This document shows, in pieces, positions 23,901 through 35,400 of a stretch of 64,000 nt of DNA. The notes under the pieces are model-generated. The model ran no database searches. It was not told the DNA's origin and saw only the letters and a program-made list of their open reading frames with translations. Position 1 is the first letter of the stretch, and every line of letters starts with the position of its first letter. The DNA lies in the NCBI RefSeq assembly GCF_037975245.1, contig NC_092573.1, positions 23,029,265 through 23,093,264 on the forward strand, written 5' to 3'. Source of the stretch: Apostichopus japonicus (Eukaryota; Echinodermata; Holothuroidea; Aspidochirotida; Stichopodidae). Made by a program: the position numbers and the translations under genes.

Positions 23901-26900
23901 AGTCGGTTGGCTTGAGGTGTGTTTTACTTACCTTAATGTTACGGGGATATTTACCTACTTTCCTTGAACGTCTAAGATAATATTTCGCATAACTTTACGG
24001 ATCCTTTACTGACTGACCTAATTAATTCTAGGGTGGAGCCAAAAAAGTTTACTCCATGAAAAGTTTTTTGGAACCGTGCCAAAAATGTTAACAAACAGGT
24101 GTTAGACAGGGGGGTTGTTTTGCAAGGTACCTGCGAAAATTTGAAGCACATTAGCCTACCGTGATATTTAAGTACGGTTAAACACTGCAATTGTAAACTG
24201 ATTGTTAGGCAGTCTAGAAACGGCCCCCGGGGCTTTGCCGAACGTAGTTTGTTTCATAATATCGACAGTTTTGTAAGTAAAACTTTATAAAGATTGTAAG
24301 ACAGATTAATTCTCTTTTCATTTTATCACATAATATACTGTAGCTACTCTAACTTGTCATTTTAAAACTTTCATAAGTTTCGTGACAATTTAAATTCATA
24401 AAGTTAGTCAGTATTTTGAATCCTCAATTGCGAATTTTTTATCGCCAGACACGCAAAAATACTTAACTTTTCCGGGGGCCTTCGCCCCTGGACCCCCACA
24501 AGGGGTTCCACCCCTTGACCCCAACGGGGCTCTAAGGCGGGCCCTGAACCCCACGCCGTTATACTCGGTGTGTTTGCTGCGTGAAAACACCGGTGGGAAA
24601 TCGGCAGTTGTTTTTAGTGTGTTCGCGAACACACTAAAATCTACAAGAAAATATTATCGTAATTATCGAAATATCGCGATAATTTTTGAACTATTTATCG
24701 TGACATTAAAAAGCAAATATCGCCCAACCCTACACTAAATGTCTGAAAATTAACTTTGACCTCATATAACTTAACATACAAAGGTCACCTTGGGTCAACT
24801 TATTGACATTTTTGATTGATGAGACCTAAATTAGAGCATCAAACTATACAAATTCAATCATTTTTTTCTTTGCCCATTTTCTACCCCCAAAATACTAGTT
24901 TTTTTACATTAATTGACCTTTGGTGACCTTGGATCACATGACTGTTAAGTTTGAAAAAGTTCCCCTATACCATTTGCAACTTGTCCAAAAATATCAACCA
25001 TGTCACACCTTGGAACTGGGAGTTGTTGCATTAAATGTCTGAAAATTAACTTTGACCTCGTATATTTTCGCACAGGAAGGTCACACGGGTGTCAACCAAT
25101 TGACATTTTTGATCGGAAGGTACCTTTGATATCCAAATCTAGCATCAAAACCAAACATTTTCTTTTTTGCTCGTTTCCTCCCAAAATAAGCACATTTTTT
25201 CTAATGTGACCTTTGACCTTTTGACCTTGGTTTCAGATGTAGTTTAATCTCCTGATTCCAAAAAACAAAACGACAAGTCTGTTCAACCATCCTAACTCTG
25301 ACCGAAAAACTTTGACCCCATATAACTTCGCACATAAAGGTCACACGGGGTCAACCTATTGACATTTATGATCAGAAGGTACCTTTGACATCTGAAAATA
25401 GCATCAAAACTGTAAAAATCCCCAAAACATGTAAAGGTCACCAGAGGTCAAATTGAGGTCAAAGGTCACCCAGATGCGGGTCAACAATTGGATAACATTG
25501 AAGCAACTCCCAACCCTAACGGACATTTCGTTCTCAAGTTATCGCAAAAATACTAGTTTTTTATCATTAATTGACCTTTGGTGACCTGGGATCACATGAC
25601 CATTAAATTTGAAAATGTTCCCCTAACCAGTTCACAACTTTTCCCAAAATATCAACCTTGTCGCACATTGGCACTGGGAGTTATTGCAGTTTTAATATTT
25701 TCGGTTTTTGGACCATAACTGACCTTTGGTGACCTTTGTGGGCACCAAAAACAATAGGGCACACCTTCTCCATATGGCGGATCTATAGTCCAAGTTAAGC
25801 CTCAATCCAACATTCCCTTATTGAGATAGAGCGTACCCAAGCAAGTGTCACAGACGCACACACACACACACATACACACGCACACACACACATACACACA
25901 CACGCCAACCTGACTGCATAGGTTCCTTTTGCTAAAGCAAGGAACCAAAAATAATAAGCGCAAGTGGCTTTTTAGAAATCGTGTATTCCAAATGCGATCA
26001 AATTGCGCGAATCGCGTAATCTCGCGGCTAATGCGAACCCGGGGCCTGCATGATAGATCTAGTAACAACTGAGCTAAAGTAAAGGGATATTTTATGGTCT
26101 GATCCAATAGACGTGGAGAGGAAGCATAAGCAGCGGCGGCAAGGCGATGTTAACAACATTACTACTAATTAGTAGTAATGTTAATTATATTAAGTAATTA
26201 ACAAGTTTATGACAGAAAAAAAGCAAATAGATATTATTGAGGAAGGTTTTATACCGTTTTTGAACATATTAAAAACATTGTCAGTAGAGAATATAATTCA
26301 TTTATTATAGCATTTAATATGTAATTTCTTGAAAATCGTGATACACGGGGGGAAAACAATTTTTTTCCCGGGTACCCGGATACCCGACGGGTAACGGCCC
26401 TCGGGTACCCGGTTCCCGATTTTTGGACCCGTGTAAACACTACTTATAAACCACTGCAATGAATGTAATATTGAAGGACAAGACAAAGCATTGATACTTT
26501 TTTTGAAAAGGAAAGTGATACTTAATAATGTTTAGGTTCTGTTATTGACCCTAATGCAACCAGCTTACATGTGATTCTGCTGTTTATTTCTCAGAAGTTA
26601 CGACACAGAATAGAGCCCTCATGAGTCAGTTGAAAGAGTTACAACGGAAATCACAACAGCCAAAGGAAGATGGCCATAAAAAGTAAGTGGCTGCCTTCCC
26701 AAACATATTTGCCATGGCAATCATAAACAGAAAAATGACTAGGAAAAATTGCTAAGATGTGCAGTAAAAATTTGTTGGCTTATCCACATGAAGTTACAGA
26801 AACCACACTGTAACACTTTCTACCAACCTCAAAGTTAGATTTGAACATTCACTGCTCAGCACTTAGTGATGTTGAAGTTCGTGGAACAAGAATAAATCAA

Positions 26901-27471
26901 AACTTCAGAATGAAATGTTTCCCCGAAAGGCAATGAGGGCGATATTGAAGAACTTAGCATGCATAGACTCTGGATGTGTGTCCTGATTAATTCACTCTGG
27001 CTTCGGCTTTGAGTGCAATGTGTCTATATGCTGCCGTGTTAGACGAATCTAACCGCAATAGTAAGAGTGACTCCATTGTTTTCCCTTTTGGGTAACCAAA
27101 AGATAGGTTGGACGAGTAGAAAATCATTTGCCCTGGTATTAATAGGGGTTTAAACATTACATCCTGGCCTGTAAGATAGGACCAATGCAAATAAAAGGTT
27201 ACAAAAGTGATTTTTTTTTCTTTCTATTTTCTACATGCTTTTCCACCCTTCACTGAATCTCCAAAATTTTGTTTGTAACAAACAATGTAGGAAGGTGAAT
27301 GTTCCTCTTTTTTTGCCTTCCAGACTTCAAGAGGATCTTGAGAAGACTGAAGGATACCTGAGCATTATTCGCAATGTTTTACAAGGACTTATAGTTGGCA
27401 GCAGTGTCAACTGGGCAGAAGATCCTAAACTGCAGGAGCTTTTACTCTCCCTAGGTGACAAATCTCCATAG
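14907..27471 (+). CDS. CENPH: CENPH, centromere protein H, complete six-exon gene
   Basis: Constitutive centromere-associated network subunit, a coiled-coil partner of CENP-K/I/M at the inner kinetochore. Exons: 14907-14965, 15600-15701, 16196-16267, 17095-17282, 26595-26682, 27324-27471. They total 657 nt with every phase matching, giving 218 aa plus stop; human CENP-H is 247 aa. The protein is helical and charged (residues about 20-190, e.g. YKDHLEALKSTLQAA, CEELQEEQETIQGERR, NRALMSQLKELQRK). The C-terminus GLIVGSSVNWAEDPKLQELL (about 191-210) matches human NLILGSKVNWAEDPALKEIV closely, which makes the identification. The start ATG is the first in the exon, MDETEDTPLN. Oddities: intron 4 is 9.3 kb of nested transposons, the exon 4 donor is duplicated, and the last exon has two decayed tandem copies downstream. 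Confidence 0.92.
17095..17282 (+). CDS. CENPH: CENPH exon 4 (central coiled coil)
   Basis: The exon opens RLQMGGSLLEVMFNDD and runs into a heptad-like helix with LIAQQRDLTAEILAHQKHC. It is the longest exon of the gene. It ends in phase 1 at AGAAGAG|GTTGGT. The same donor context recurs exactly 95 bp downstream because of a tandem duplication. Confidence 0.85.
17270..17459 (+). repeat. 95-bp tandem duplication spanning the CENPH exon 4 splice donor
   Basis: Unit 1 is 17270-17364 and unit 2 is 17365-17459, about 90% identical by eye. Each starts GGGGAGAGAAGAGGTTGGTGG, so the last 13 nt of exon 4 and its donor are present twice. Only the first donor keeps the frame to exon 5. Confidence 0.85.
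17830..18400 (+). repeat. Degenerate tandem repeats in the outer element, about 130-165 bp
   Basis: GACTTAGTGTGGTGTTAGGC recurs at about 17917, 18080, 18210 and 18346. Shared flanking text includes GATAACAGCAATAAC and CCATGGATATCTTATAACTG. The array sits just inside the left end of the outer transposon. Confidence 0.75.
20938..22875 (+). mobile_element. hAT-like non-autonomous element (level 5), copy A
   Basis: The ends CATGGGCGGAG and CTCCGCCACTG are near-perfect inverted repeats (consensus CAGTGGCGGAG). The exact 8-bp duplication CTATAGGG lies at 20930-20937 and 22876-22883. Length is 1938 bp. An inverted, nearly identical copy is at 32224-34159. Short open frames inside are shared by the copies simply because the copies are similar; no transposase is recognised. 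Confidence 0.92.
21523..22079 (+). mobile_element. Nested TIR element inside copy A (level 6)
   Basis: The ends CATGGGCGCAGATC and GATCTGCGCCCATG are perfect 14-bp inverted repeats. They are flanked by CTCCAAAC (21515-21522) and CTCAAAAC (22080-22087), an 8-bp duplication with one mismatch. GACGCGTCCCCACCA follows each end. The same nested insert is in copy B, so it predates the spread of the host element. Confidence 0.88.
25856..25903 (+). repeat. (CA)n microsatellite
   Basis: CACACACACACATACACACG-type run at the end of the GGTCA array. A similar CA-rich tract followed by a related GCCAACTTGTCTGCATATGT sequence is at 42160-42235. Confidence 0.9.
27324..27471 (+). CDS. CENPH: CENPH terminal exon (conserved C-terminus)
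   Basis: The acceptor is TGCCTTCCAG. The exon encodes KLQEDLEKTEGYLSIIRN, then GLIVGSSVNWAEDPKLQELL, ending LLSLGDKSP and TAG. The VNWAEDP block is the hallmark of the CENP-H C-terminus. Two degenerate copies of this exon follow immediately in the 3' region. Confidence 0.92.
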
Positions 27472-27492
27472 CAACAGCTTCCGATACCCTAG

Positions 27493-27636
27493 ACTTGAAG
27501 AGGATATTGAAACACTAGAGGCTGTTAGAGAGCATCGTCCCTAATGTTTGCAGGGTCTTATTGACTTATGGTCAACTGGGCAGAAGACCCTGAACTGCAG
27601 GAGCTTTTACTCTCCCTAGGTGACAAATCTCCATAG
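27493..27636 (+). pseudogene. Decayed tandem copy 1 of the CENPH terminal exon
   Basis: It starts with CCCTAG|ACTTGAAGAGGATATTG, mirroring the real CCAG|ACTTCAAGAGGATCTTG. It ends with the same TGACAAATCTCCATAG including the stop codon. The middle is shortened and has an in-frame TAA (GTCCCTAATG), so it cannot encode the CENP-H tail. It lies in the 3'UTR region, 22 nt after the real stop. Confidence 0.85.
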
Positions 27637-27657
27637 CAACAGCTTCTGATACCCTAG

Positions 27658-27812
27658 ACTTGAAGAGGATATTGAAACACTAGAGGCTATTAGAGGGCAT
27701 CATCCCTAATGTTTGCCAGGTCTTATTGTAGGCTACATGGTCAACTGGGCAGAAGACCCTGAACTGCAGCAGGAGCTTTTACTTACTCTCCCTAGGTGAC
27801 AAATCTCTCTCA
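27658..27812 (+). pseudogene. Decayed tandem copy 2 of the CENPH terminal exon
   Basis: This second copy starts 165 bp after the first. It shares the first copy's private changes (GATATTGAAACACTAGAGGC, CCCTAATGTTTGC) and adds small insertions (CAGCAGGAGC, TTACTTACTC). The shared changes imply that copy 1 was itself duplicated after decaying. It is non-coding. Confidence 0.82.
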
Positions 27813-29392
27813 ATGAGGATGCTAATGAACTCAAACTTAGATGGATGATCATGTTAGGATAAATGACAGACACTGTAAGTTAGCCTGAAGTCTACACTTA
27901 CAAACAACTTCACCAGCTAAGGTTTTTTTTCACATGTCAAATAGTAACAAATTGCCAAATGATTTTTATGATTATAATTTCCCTCAAAAATTTGTTATGA
28001 TGGTTTAAACAAAGAGCAGGTACATTTACTATGTCATAAATAGCACATACTGTGACCTATTGAAGACTTTCTAAACAGCAGGCAATTTCCTTGTAAACTA
28101 AATTCTCCACTACAGTCTAATGAATTATTCAGTTTGAAGTTGTCATGTTACCAACACAGATCCGCAGGAGTGGATAACAACAGGATGGTGGGTTGAGGCG
28201 AGGGGGGGGGGCAGGGGGGACTGTCAGGTCCGGCCAGACCAGTCAATTCATTTAAAGGTCATTACAGAGCAGAGTCACTCACTCATGGTATTACAATATT
28301 TCTACAAGTGAGACTTTGTTGGATTCATTTAAGGTTTGAGAATTTTTGGGCCAATAGGAGTGACTTATTATAATACTGTATCACGTAACAACTTATCACT
28401 TAACTACAACAACAGACACAATTGAGGTTTGAGTTTCATTTCACTGTTGTCCATCTGTGTAAATATTTGTACATTCATCAAATCATCAAAATATTAAACA
28501 TATTACTAAAAATATTCATATTTCACCAGTATATGTATAGTTTTTTTTTTCTGAGACTTTGTTGGTGTAAATATATATAAGCAAATACATGAATCTGTAA
28601 TATGATACTATGCAGATGTAAATGTGTACAACTTCTCTCCTGAAAAAAATAAGTGGAATGCTGAATTAAAATATTTCGCACCAACAAACCATGAAAGCCC
28701 TTGTTTGATTATTTATGTCTCTCTCTCTTACCTCCCCCCCCCCACCCCCAGGTGCTCTCTGCGATATGGTGAAACGAGAACAAGTCGCAGCTTGGAGGGA
28801 GGGGTCAAAGTTCTCCCCTTTAATGGGGAAAAATATGAATCTGAAAGGAACCTACATAAAAATGATTTGAATTTCAAAATCTCAACCACAATGTAAGGTC
28901 AGAATGGTTGAAGAACTGTTTCTATTGACAAATTGCCTTTCTGTGGTCAAATAACAGTTGCTAGGCTAAATTGCTAAAGTTTCCTACAACTTTTAACTCC
29001 AGGGAATTTTTGCAATCTTGTATATCCATCTTGAGGCTCATGTAAGATACAAGGGGGGAAAAGGAGGGGCGTATGACCTTGGTTTCAATCCCATTTAAGC
29101 CAATGATATCTGCTACTTCAAAAATTTAAATTTGAAGAAAAAGTATAAATATCGAAAAAATGGAATAAAAAATAATTCAATCATTCTCTTGCACATAAAC
29201 CAATTGTTATGAAATGTTCACCAGTTGTATAATTTCTTTGACAAAAGAAACTATGAAGCCCTTAGGTCTGCCACCAAGAAGAGAAAAATGTATAGATGAA
29301 AATAAGTATTCCAGGCTCTTGTGTGACTCTGACATAATAGATGCCTCCTCAATGGCTGGCAGATAAATCCAGCAATTTCTGAAAGCTTCCGT
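27813..29392. other. Tail-to-tail intergenic region CENPH / RING-UBR gene
   Basis: It holds the presumed CENPH 3'UTR end and that of the opposing gene. G- and C-homopolymer runs lie near 28200 and 28735. No further coding exon or structured element is recognised. Confidence 0.4.
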
Positions 29393-29410
29393 CTATTTCA
29401 CCAAACAACA
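29393..29410 (-). CDS. Terminal micro-exon of the RING-UBR gene
   Basis: A TTTCTTTCAG acceptor is followed in phase 0 by five codons (CCLVK) and TAG. It is assigned because the preceding exon ends in phase 0 and the two extra cysteines extend the zinc cluster. An alternative downstream acceptor cannot be excluded. Confidence 0.6.
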   Translation of the reverse strand, partial: CCLVK

Positions 29411-32400
29411 CTGAAAGAAAAGGAAACATTTCATGATACTTCAATGATAGTAAACTAGTATTACCTCCACCACTCACCCCCCTACCACCCCTTCATTATA
29501 ATGCATGATTACCTCCACCACTCACCCCCCCCCATACCACACCTTCATTATAATACATGAATACCACCACCACTCACCCCCCATACCACCCCTTCATTAT
29601 AATACATGAATACCTCCACCACTCACCCCCCCCATACCACCCCTTCATTATAATACATGATTACCTCCACCACTCACCCCCCCCCCATACCACCCCTTCA
29701 TTATAATACATGATTACCTCCACCACTCACCCTCCCCCCCCCCCTTCATTATAATACTGTCTTGACCATCCCATTCCAAAGAATTCAAGACTGGTGAAGA
29801 TCTTAAACAACTCATAAGTTTTGTTTCTTAAATTGGTCAAATAATAGTACTAAACACAGGTTGTGATGTTGCATGAACAAATAATAATGGGTATCCCAAA
29901 ATGCTGGTCTATTACTAGCTTTTGGCAGCCAGTCCTCAAAGGTAAAACTGTTATGGTTTGACGTGTTCAGTGACTTCATTGTTTCTGTATTAGGGGTTGT
30001 AGACATGGCACGATTAAGTATCAAACATGTTTAGTCCAGGTTTTTTTAAGTTTGGAGACAGGGTGACCTGAGTCGCAACTCGTACCAACAATAGTCCTCA
30101 GCAGTAACTGCCATAACACTGCTATTATCAGTACCACCTCAAAGAAGCACTACATTTTGTCATCAATCCCATGTTTGTACCACTTTTCCTACAATTTTCC
30201 TTTGATGCTCCCCTTACTATGGAAGCTTGTACTACTTTGTTATTTTTGCATCGAACAAATAAGACGATAAGAGTCTGATGTTATGGAATTCAACTGATAT
30301 ATTGATAGATCGACTGTAACGGAAAGTATCAACTAAATCAATTACGACTGCTCAAACCCCAGCGTTTCATCCCTTGTTCTGGCTCGTACAAACATGTAAT
30401 ATTAATGACATCGGGCTCGTACATACTACATAAACACTAACATAACACTACTGAACAGATAATATTTACTGAATTTAAAGTGCAGTAAATTTCCAATACT
30501 ACTGAACTTTGGGAAATGCTTCATGAACTGGGAAAAAGATATTTTAATCTTACCTGTTTCTTTTTACAATAGCAACACGCCCTGTGAAAGGAGAGAAATA
30601 AATTTGATTGAGAGAAATAGCAAAATAAAAATTCACCACGAGGAGTTTGCAACATTTATAAACCTACCATAGTGTAACTACTAACTAGCTTCCAATTCAA
30701 TTGGGAAAATGCAATATCGTCTGTCGACTATTCTCCATTAGGCCAAAGAGACTATCTCAACATGCCTCCATCCCTCCACCCCACCCCCCCTCCCCAACAC
30801 ATCCATACACAAACAAACATTCTCACTGACTGTCACAGGAACCCAAACGTAGGTTTCAAAATGGAGGGGAAGGGGGAAGGCATCAGATCGAGTTCGGTGT
30901 GGTGTTGAAATTGCCAACCACATATCATACCCCATTTTGAAAATCATTGCTGTTAAATTTATTGGAGACAACTGCCTTCCCCCATCCCCCAATGGCATCC
31001 GGGGATATATATAACACTTGTAATTCACTTTCGTATTGTCCTTTGAAGAATAAAATAGTTGTTTTTACCGAATGAGTAGCAGGAGGCCATTCCTTGAATC
31101 ACATTCACATACAGTAGTGTAGACTATCTACTTCTCCATAGACATTGGTTGTCAACTTACCATGCTGGAGTATGTTTCATAACATGACTTTTCACACTGT
31201 GGCCATCATGGCATGACTCTTTGCACGGTCTACAGATCCCTGATGGAGAAGTAAAAAAAGTATAGATAAAATAATGACCCAAGAATAATCCACACGTATA
31301 TTGATCAATCTTCAAACAATATATGGTCCAAATATCTTGCAACAAGAGAAACAATGACGTTGGCCAAAATCAATGTGTCACGTTAACTGCACATTAATTA
31401 TTAACTCAGCAACTGAATTAATATAAGTAGGCTAGGGGTGGAGAACCATCTCTGATCTATAGGTGTTATCTAAAGTGTCACACACCAACTAAACAATTAA
31501 TAACTAACACACCTCATGTTGAATCAGTAGTTATGGCTAATTTTGTACTGACACATGACATTTTCCAAAAATAACAAGTTTCTAGAAAAGACGAAACAAA
31601 AGTCGATGTCAGGTTACCACAGCATTTGCCCCGTTTTACTGCTGTCGTCATATATTGGATAAAGGATACATAATTTGGAAGGATTAGACAAAAACAAACA
31701 GGTTGGTCCATACCCAGGACGTTTTATCCAATAGGCTGATGTGGCAAGTTCTTGTCGGTTCTTCTAATAGCACAGTTTGCATTGCAGCAACTAGACAGAG
31801 ATTAGACGATGTATCCAGGGGGGTAGGAAGCTTCCAAAAGTGGGGGGGGGGGCACAACATCAGAGGGGCACTTTTTCATTCCACAACTACCACTAGTTAT
31901 GCTATAAACTGTTACACACCGGCCATATCACTTACAAATATATGATGTGTTAGTATGCTATCAATACTACTTATTGAGATTTTTTATTGTTAACCGTGCT
32001 ACAAAAACAAATGGGATGCCATTTTAAAAATAGCATGTACAGACTAAAAATAAATAATTAAAATAAAATATTAAAATTAACAAAGGCTTAAGATATCCAA
32101 AATACAGTTCTTCATCAAAGGGGCACATTTAATTGCCAGTAGGGCACATTTGCTTTTTTGGAAGAAAGTGGGGGAGGCATGTTCCCCCCCCCCGGCTCCT
32201 ACCCCCCTGGATGTACCTGGCATCAGTGGCGGAGATTTCTTGTCAGAAGTGGGGGGGTTGCAGGCCATTGATGAAATAAAAAGGTATAACTGCTGGCTCA
32301 CTATCTAAGTGGAGCGCCACCATGAGTTGGCGCGAAGTGCACAAGAATTTTTTGGCAAATATTGCCTCCCAGATTGCAGTAAATGGCACTGCCCAGGCCT

Positions 32401-35400
32401 TGAAAAGCTGCATTTAACCAGGGGTGTATGCAGGATTTTCTAACCCGGGGGGCGCGTATTACTATCTAAGCGGAGCGCCACCATTGGTTGGCTCGCAGCG
32501 TACAAGCAAATTCTGGTTTTGGTACCCCCAGATCACCGGAAATGGCACTTCTCGGGCTTGAAACTGACCAACCATATGTACATTTTTGTCTGAGAACCAA
32601 GTTTTTTCCAAATACTTTTTTTCTCATCTATAACCTTTTTGAAGATTGTCACCAGTCACACATCATGTTCGACTTCATCACATATCCTGTGGATCATTGC
32701 TTTTGTAGGTGATTCTTCATCGCGGCCCACAATATCCGTCAGCCCCACTGTTCAGAATTTGAAAATTCACAATTCTCGTGAATAAATTCACTTCAAAACA
32801 TACCCATAATGTTGCACAAAATATCATCTATGGACAACCGATATAGAAAAACCTCCTTCAAACCCTAACAGACGGGTCAAAATTGCACGAGTATGATGAA
32901 GTATGATGAAGAATGTTGGTTAGGGAATTTTCGAAAATTCAGACGGCTACTAAAAAATTTCGTTGAAGGAAATAAAAATATACCAGATATTTCCGAAACT
33001 GAACACTACACACATCGACAATTTTGAGCATGGGCGCAGATCAGTCTTGGATAATGGTGGGGACGCGTGTCTGTTCTATGCCATCTAAGCGGAGCGCGAC
33101 CATGGGTTCGCGCGTAGTGTACGATTTTATTGGGCAAATATACCTCCCAGATCGCCGGAAATAACACTTCCCAGACCTAATGATGCTCCTAAACCTCCTT
33201 AAGTTTTAGATGTCATGGCTTAGAAATTTAGTTTGGAGAAATACATGGGTGTCTGCAGAAAGAAACTCAGGGACAAATAATCCAAGTAGACTTTTGTATA
33301 TACGGTGGGTCTGGGGTCCTCTCCCAGAAAACAAATATAGACTGCCGCAAATGCGATTTCCGTCCTATATTTAACAACTATGGATAAAATACAATAAAAT
33401 GAGAACTGCTGCATGTCATTTGCACAATGCTGGATCAAACTGCGCCAAAGTTCAATACAGGGGAACTTGAAATGCAGCTATTGGTCAAGACAAATTGGTG
33501 GGGCCACGGTATATCATGTCCCCACTACTGAAAAAGTTGGTGGGGACGCGTCCCGCTGTCCTCACCAGGATCTGCGCCCATGGTTTGGAGGCTGTTTATC
33601 GTGGAACGCCATTTTCATGCTCACTGATATGATGTGATATCTGCTGTTTGCTTTACAAATTCGAATAATTTTGTCGCTGTTCCTCTTTCTCTTCCCGTTT
33701 TCTTGCCGTATTTTCTACTCCATCCTTTGGTCCTTTTCTCTCTTTCTTCTTCTTCTTTTCCTTCCTTCACCTCGTTGAAGTTGGCAAGTGTATACAGTTC
33801 CAAAGCTATTCAACAGCAACAAAACGTTATTTTGTGTATGTCTGTTGTGGGGTGAAGTTAGCGCTATGAGCTACAAGTTCCAATGCGCAAGGTGTGGGAA
33901 AGGGGCTAGAAATAATGTGTGGGTCAATTCTAACTCGGTTTTCGGTCGTTAATTGTTGATGTAGCCTACCAGGTAAAAGGTTGAAATGACTTTAACAATT
34001 TCAAATTTAATAATTTGATTTATTATGCCATTTGGAGCACATAACATAGGCTATAACAGAACATTACTGGCAAAAACTAGGGGGGGTTGATTGTGTGGGC
34101 CAACCCCCCCTCTTCAAAAAGTGGGGGGGGTTAAAACCCCCCCTGTTTCTCTGCCACTGCCTGGCATCACTTATATACTTACATGTCAAAGCACAATCAC
34201 TGCACGCAAAGTAGTCCATAACCATTCCAACATCCTTCCTAAATAACTGGATGAAGCATGATTTGGGAAGTTCGCTAAAAGAAATAAGAATAATCGGAAT
34301 AATCGTGTGACAATCAAAAAATGGAATAGTACTATACCAACATACATATGTCACAATATATGCAATATGTCACATTTTTTATTTTTCAATTTTTTTCTCA
34401 TGCCCAATAGATGCAATACATACATAAGTTTACGCTGTCCCAACAGTTGTACATGTTTAATCTATTGCTTCATTAGGTGAAAATAATAGAGGTTTTCACA
34501 ATCACAATTATGACCAGGCAGTCGGTCAAATTAAATGTATCAGCCAGCGAGTAAAAAAGTAGCTTCTAATATGGAAGTACAGTTGGGAAGAAAGGTTTGC
34601 AGGGAAAGACACTTTTTCTTCTTTTATGTCTTTTGGTGATGTTGATATCCACGGAAAGTATTGAGAATAGGTCAAAATCTCGTCGTTGACACCCAACGTC
34701 AGTTTTCTCATTATTTAGGATAAATAATATGTACTGCAGCAATATGCGTGTCTAGTTCAGCCTGTTTCATGTTTCATTAATTTTAAGTATTTTTGTAAAT
34801 TATATTTTTTGTCTTTGATCATGACATTAGTATGTACCTTTTCTTATTAATATTTTACTCTAAATGAAATAAAATGAAACTGTTAGCAAACTGCTTATAC
34901 ACTAGAGAGCCTGTGTAAGATAACGTGTTAAAGTAAGTTAGCCTGACGTTTCGATCCTAGCAGGATCTTCTTCAAAGGCTAAATGACAATATTTCACTCT
35001 GTAACATTTTCCTGCATGGCATTTAATAACGTATAACTAACATACTTACCTACTTACCACTTACTTACTTAACTGTTGTATGGAACATAGATGTGTGACA
35101 TAGATGCTAAACAGTCAAACTTTACCTTTGAAACTTCATATTTCCAAATACGATGACCTCTGACCCCGATGTTAGCTGATACGTCAACAGTGGGTAGGAG
35201 TTTTCACTCATTACGACCAGAGGGGCAGTGGACATCACATACTGCTCTGTAAGCTGCTGCAGGTAAATGCTGTTGACGAGGTCGGCGGTCAAACAGACTT
35301 GACCTACTGCAGATGGTCTGGATATCAAAATAAAGAAGCATATGAGCAGATATAAGTTTAAAGCTGCCAAACAGATGAGCACATTTTCACCCTTCTCCCT

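Larger units (their letters stand above)
19940..24732. mobile_element. hAT-like transposon (level 3), TAGGGTTGGGCGATAT ends
   Basis: The left end TAGGGTTGGGCGATATATCG matches the inverted right end ...ATATCGCCCAACCCTA. The exact 8-bp duplication CACTAAAT lies at 19932-19939 and 24733-24740. It interrupts a unit of the GGTCA array. Its own sequence outside the nested insert is AT-rich with a GC-rich patch near 24470-24560. No transposase is visible. Confidence 0.9.
18473..25955 (+). repeat. GGTCA-rich repeat array (level 2), split by a transposon
   Basis: Units of roughly 390-400 bp begin with TGACCTTTGGTGACC and include CACATGACCGTTAAG, CAACCTTGTCACACCTTGG, GAAGGTCACACAGGGGTCAA and GAGGTCAAGGGTCACCC. 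Copies lie near 18730, 19025, 19418 and 19818 and, after the interruption, near 24913, 25570 and 25715. The array runs from GGGCACTGTGGTTCCTTGC on the left to GCAAGGAACC on the right, after a (CA)n tract at about 25856-25903. No gene is seen. Confidence 0.8.
17782..26442. mobile_element. Outer hAT-like DNA transposon (level 1) filling CENPH intron 4
   Basis: The left end TAGTGTTTACATGGGTTATC pairs with the right end ...GGACCCGTGTAAACACTA. The flanks carry an exact 8-bp duplication, CTTATAAA, at 17774-17781 and 26443-26450. An 8-bp duplication with short inverted ends is typical of hAT elements. Subterminal CGGGTACCCG tracts occur at both ends. No transposase frame is visible, so it is non-autonomous. 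Confidence 0.85.
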
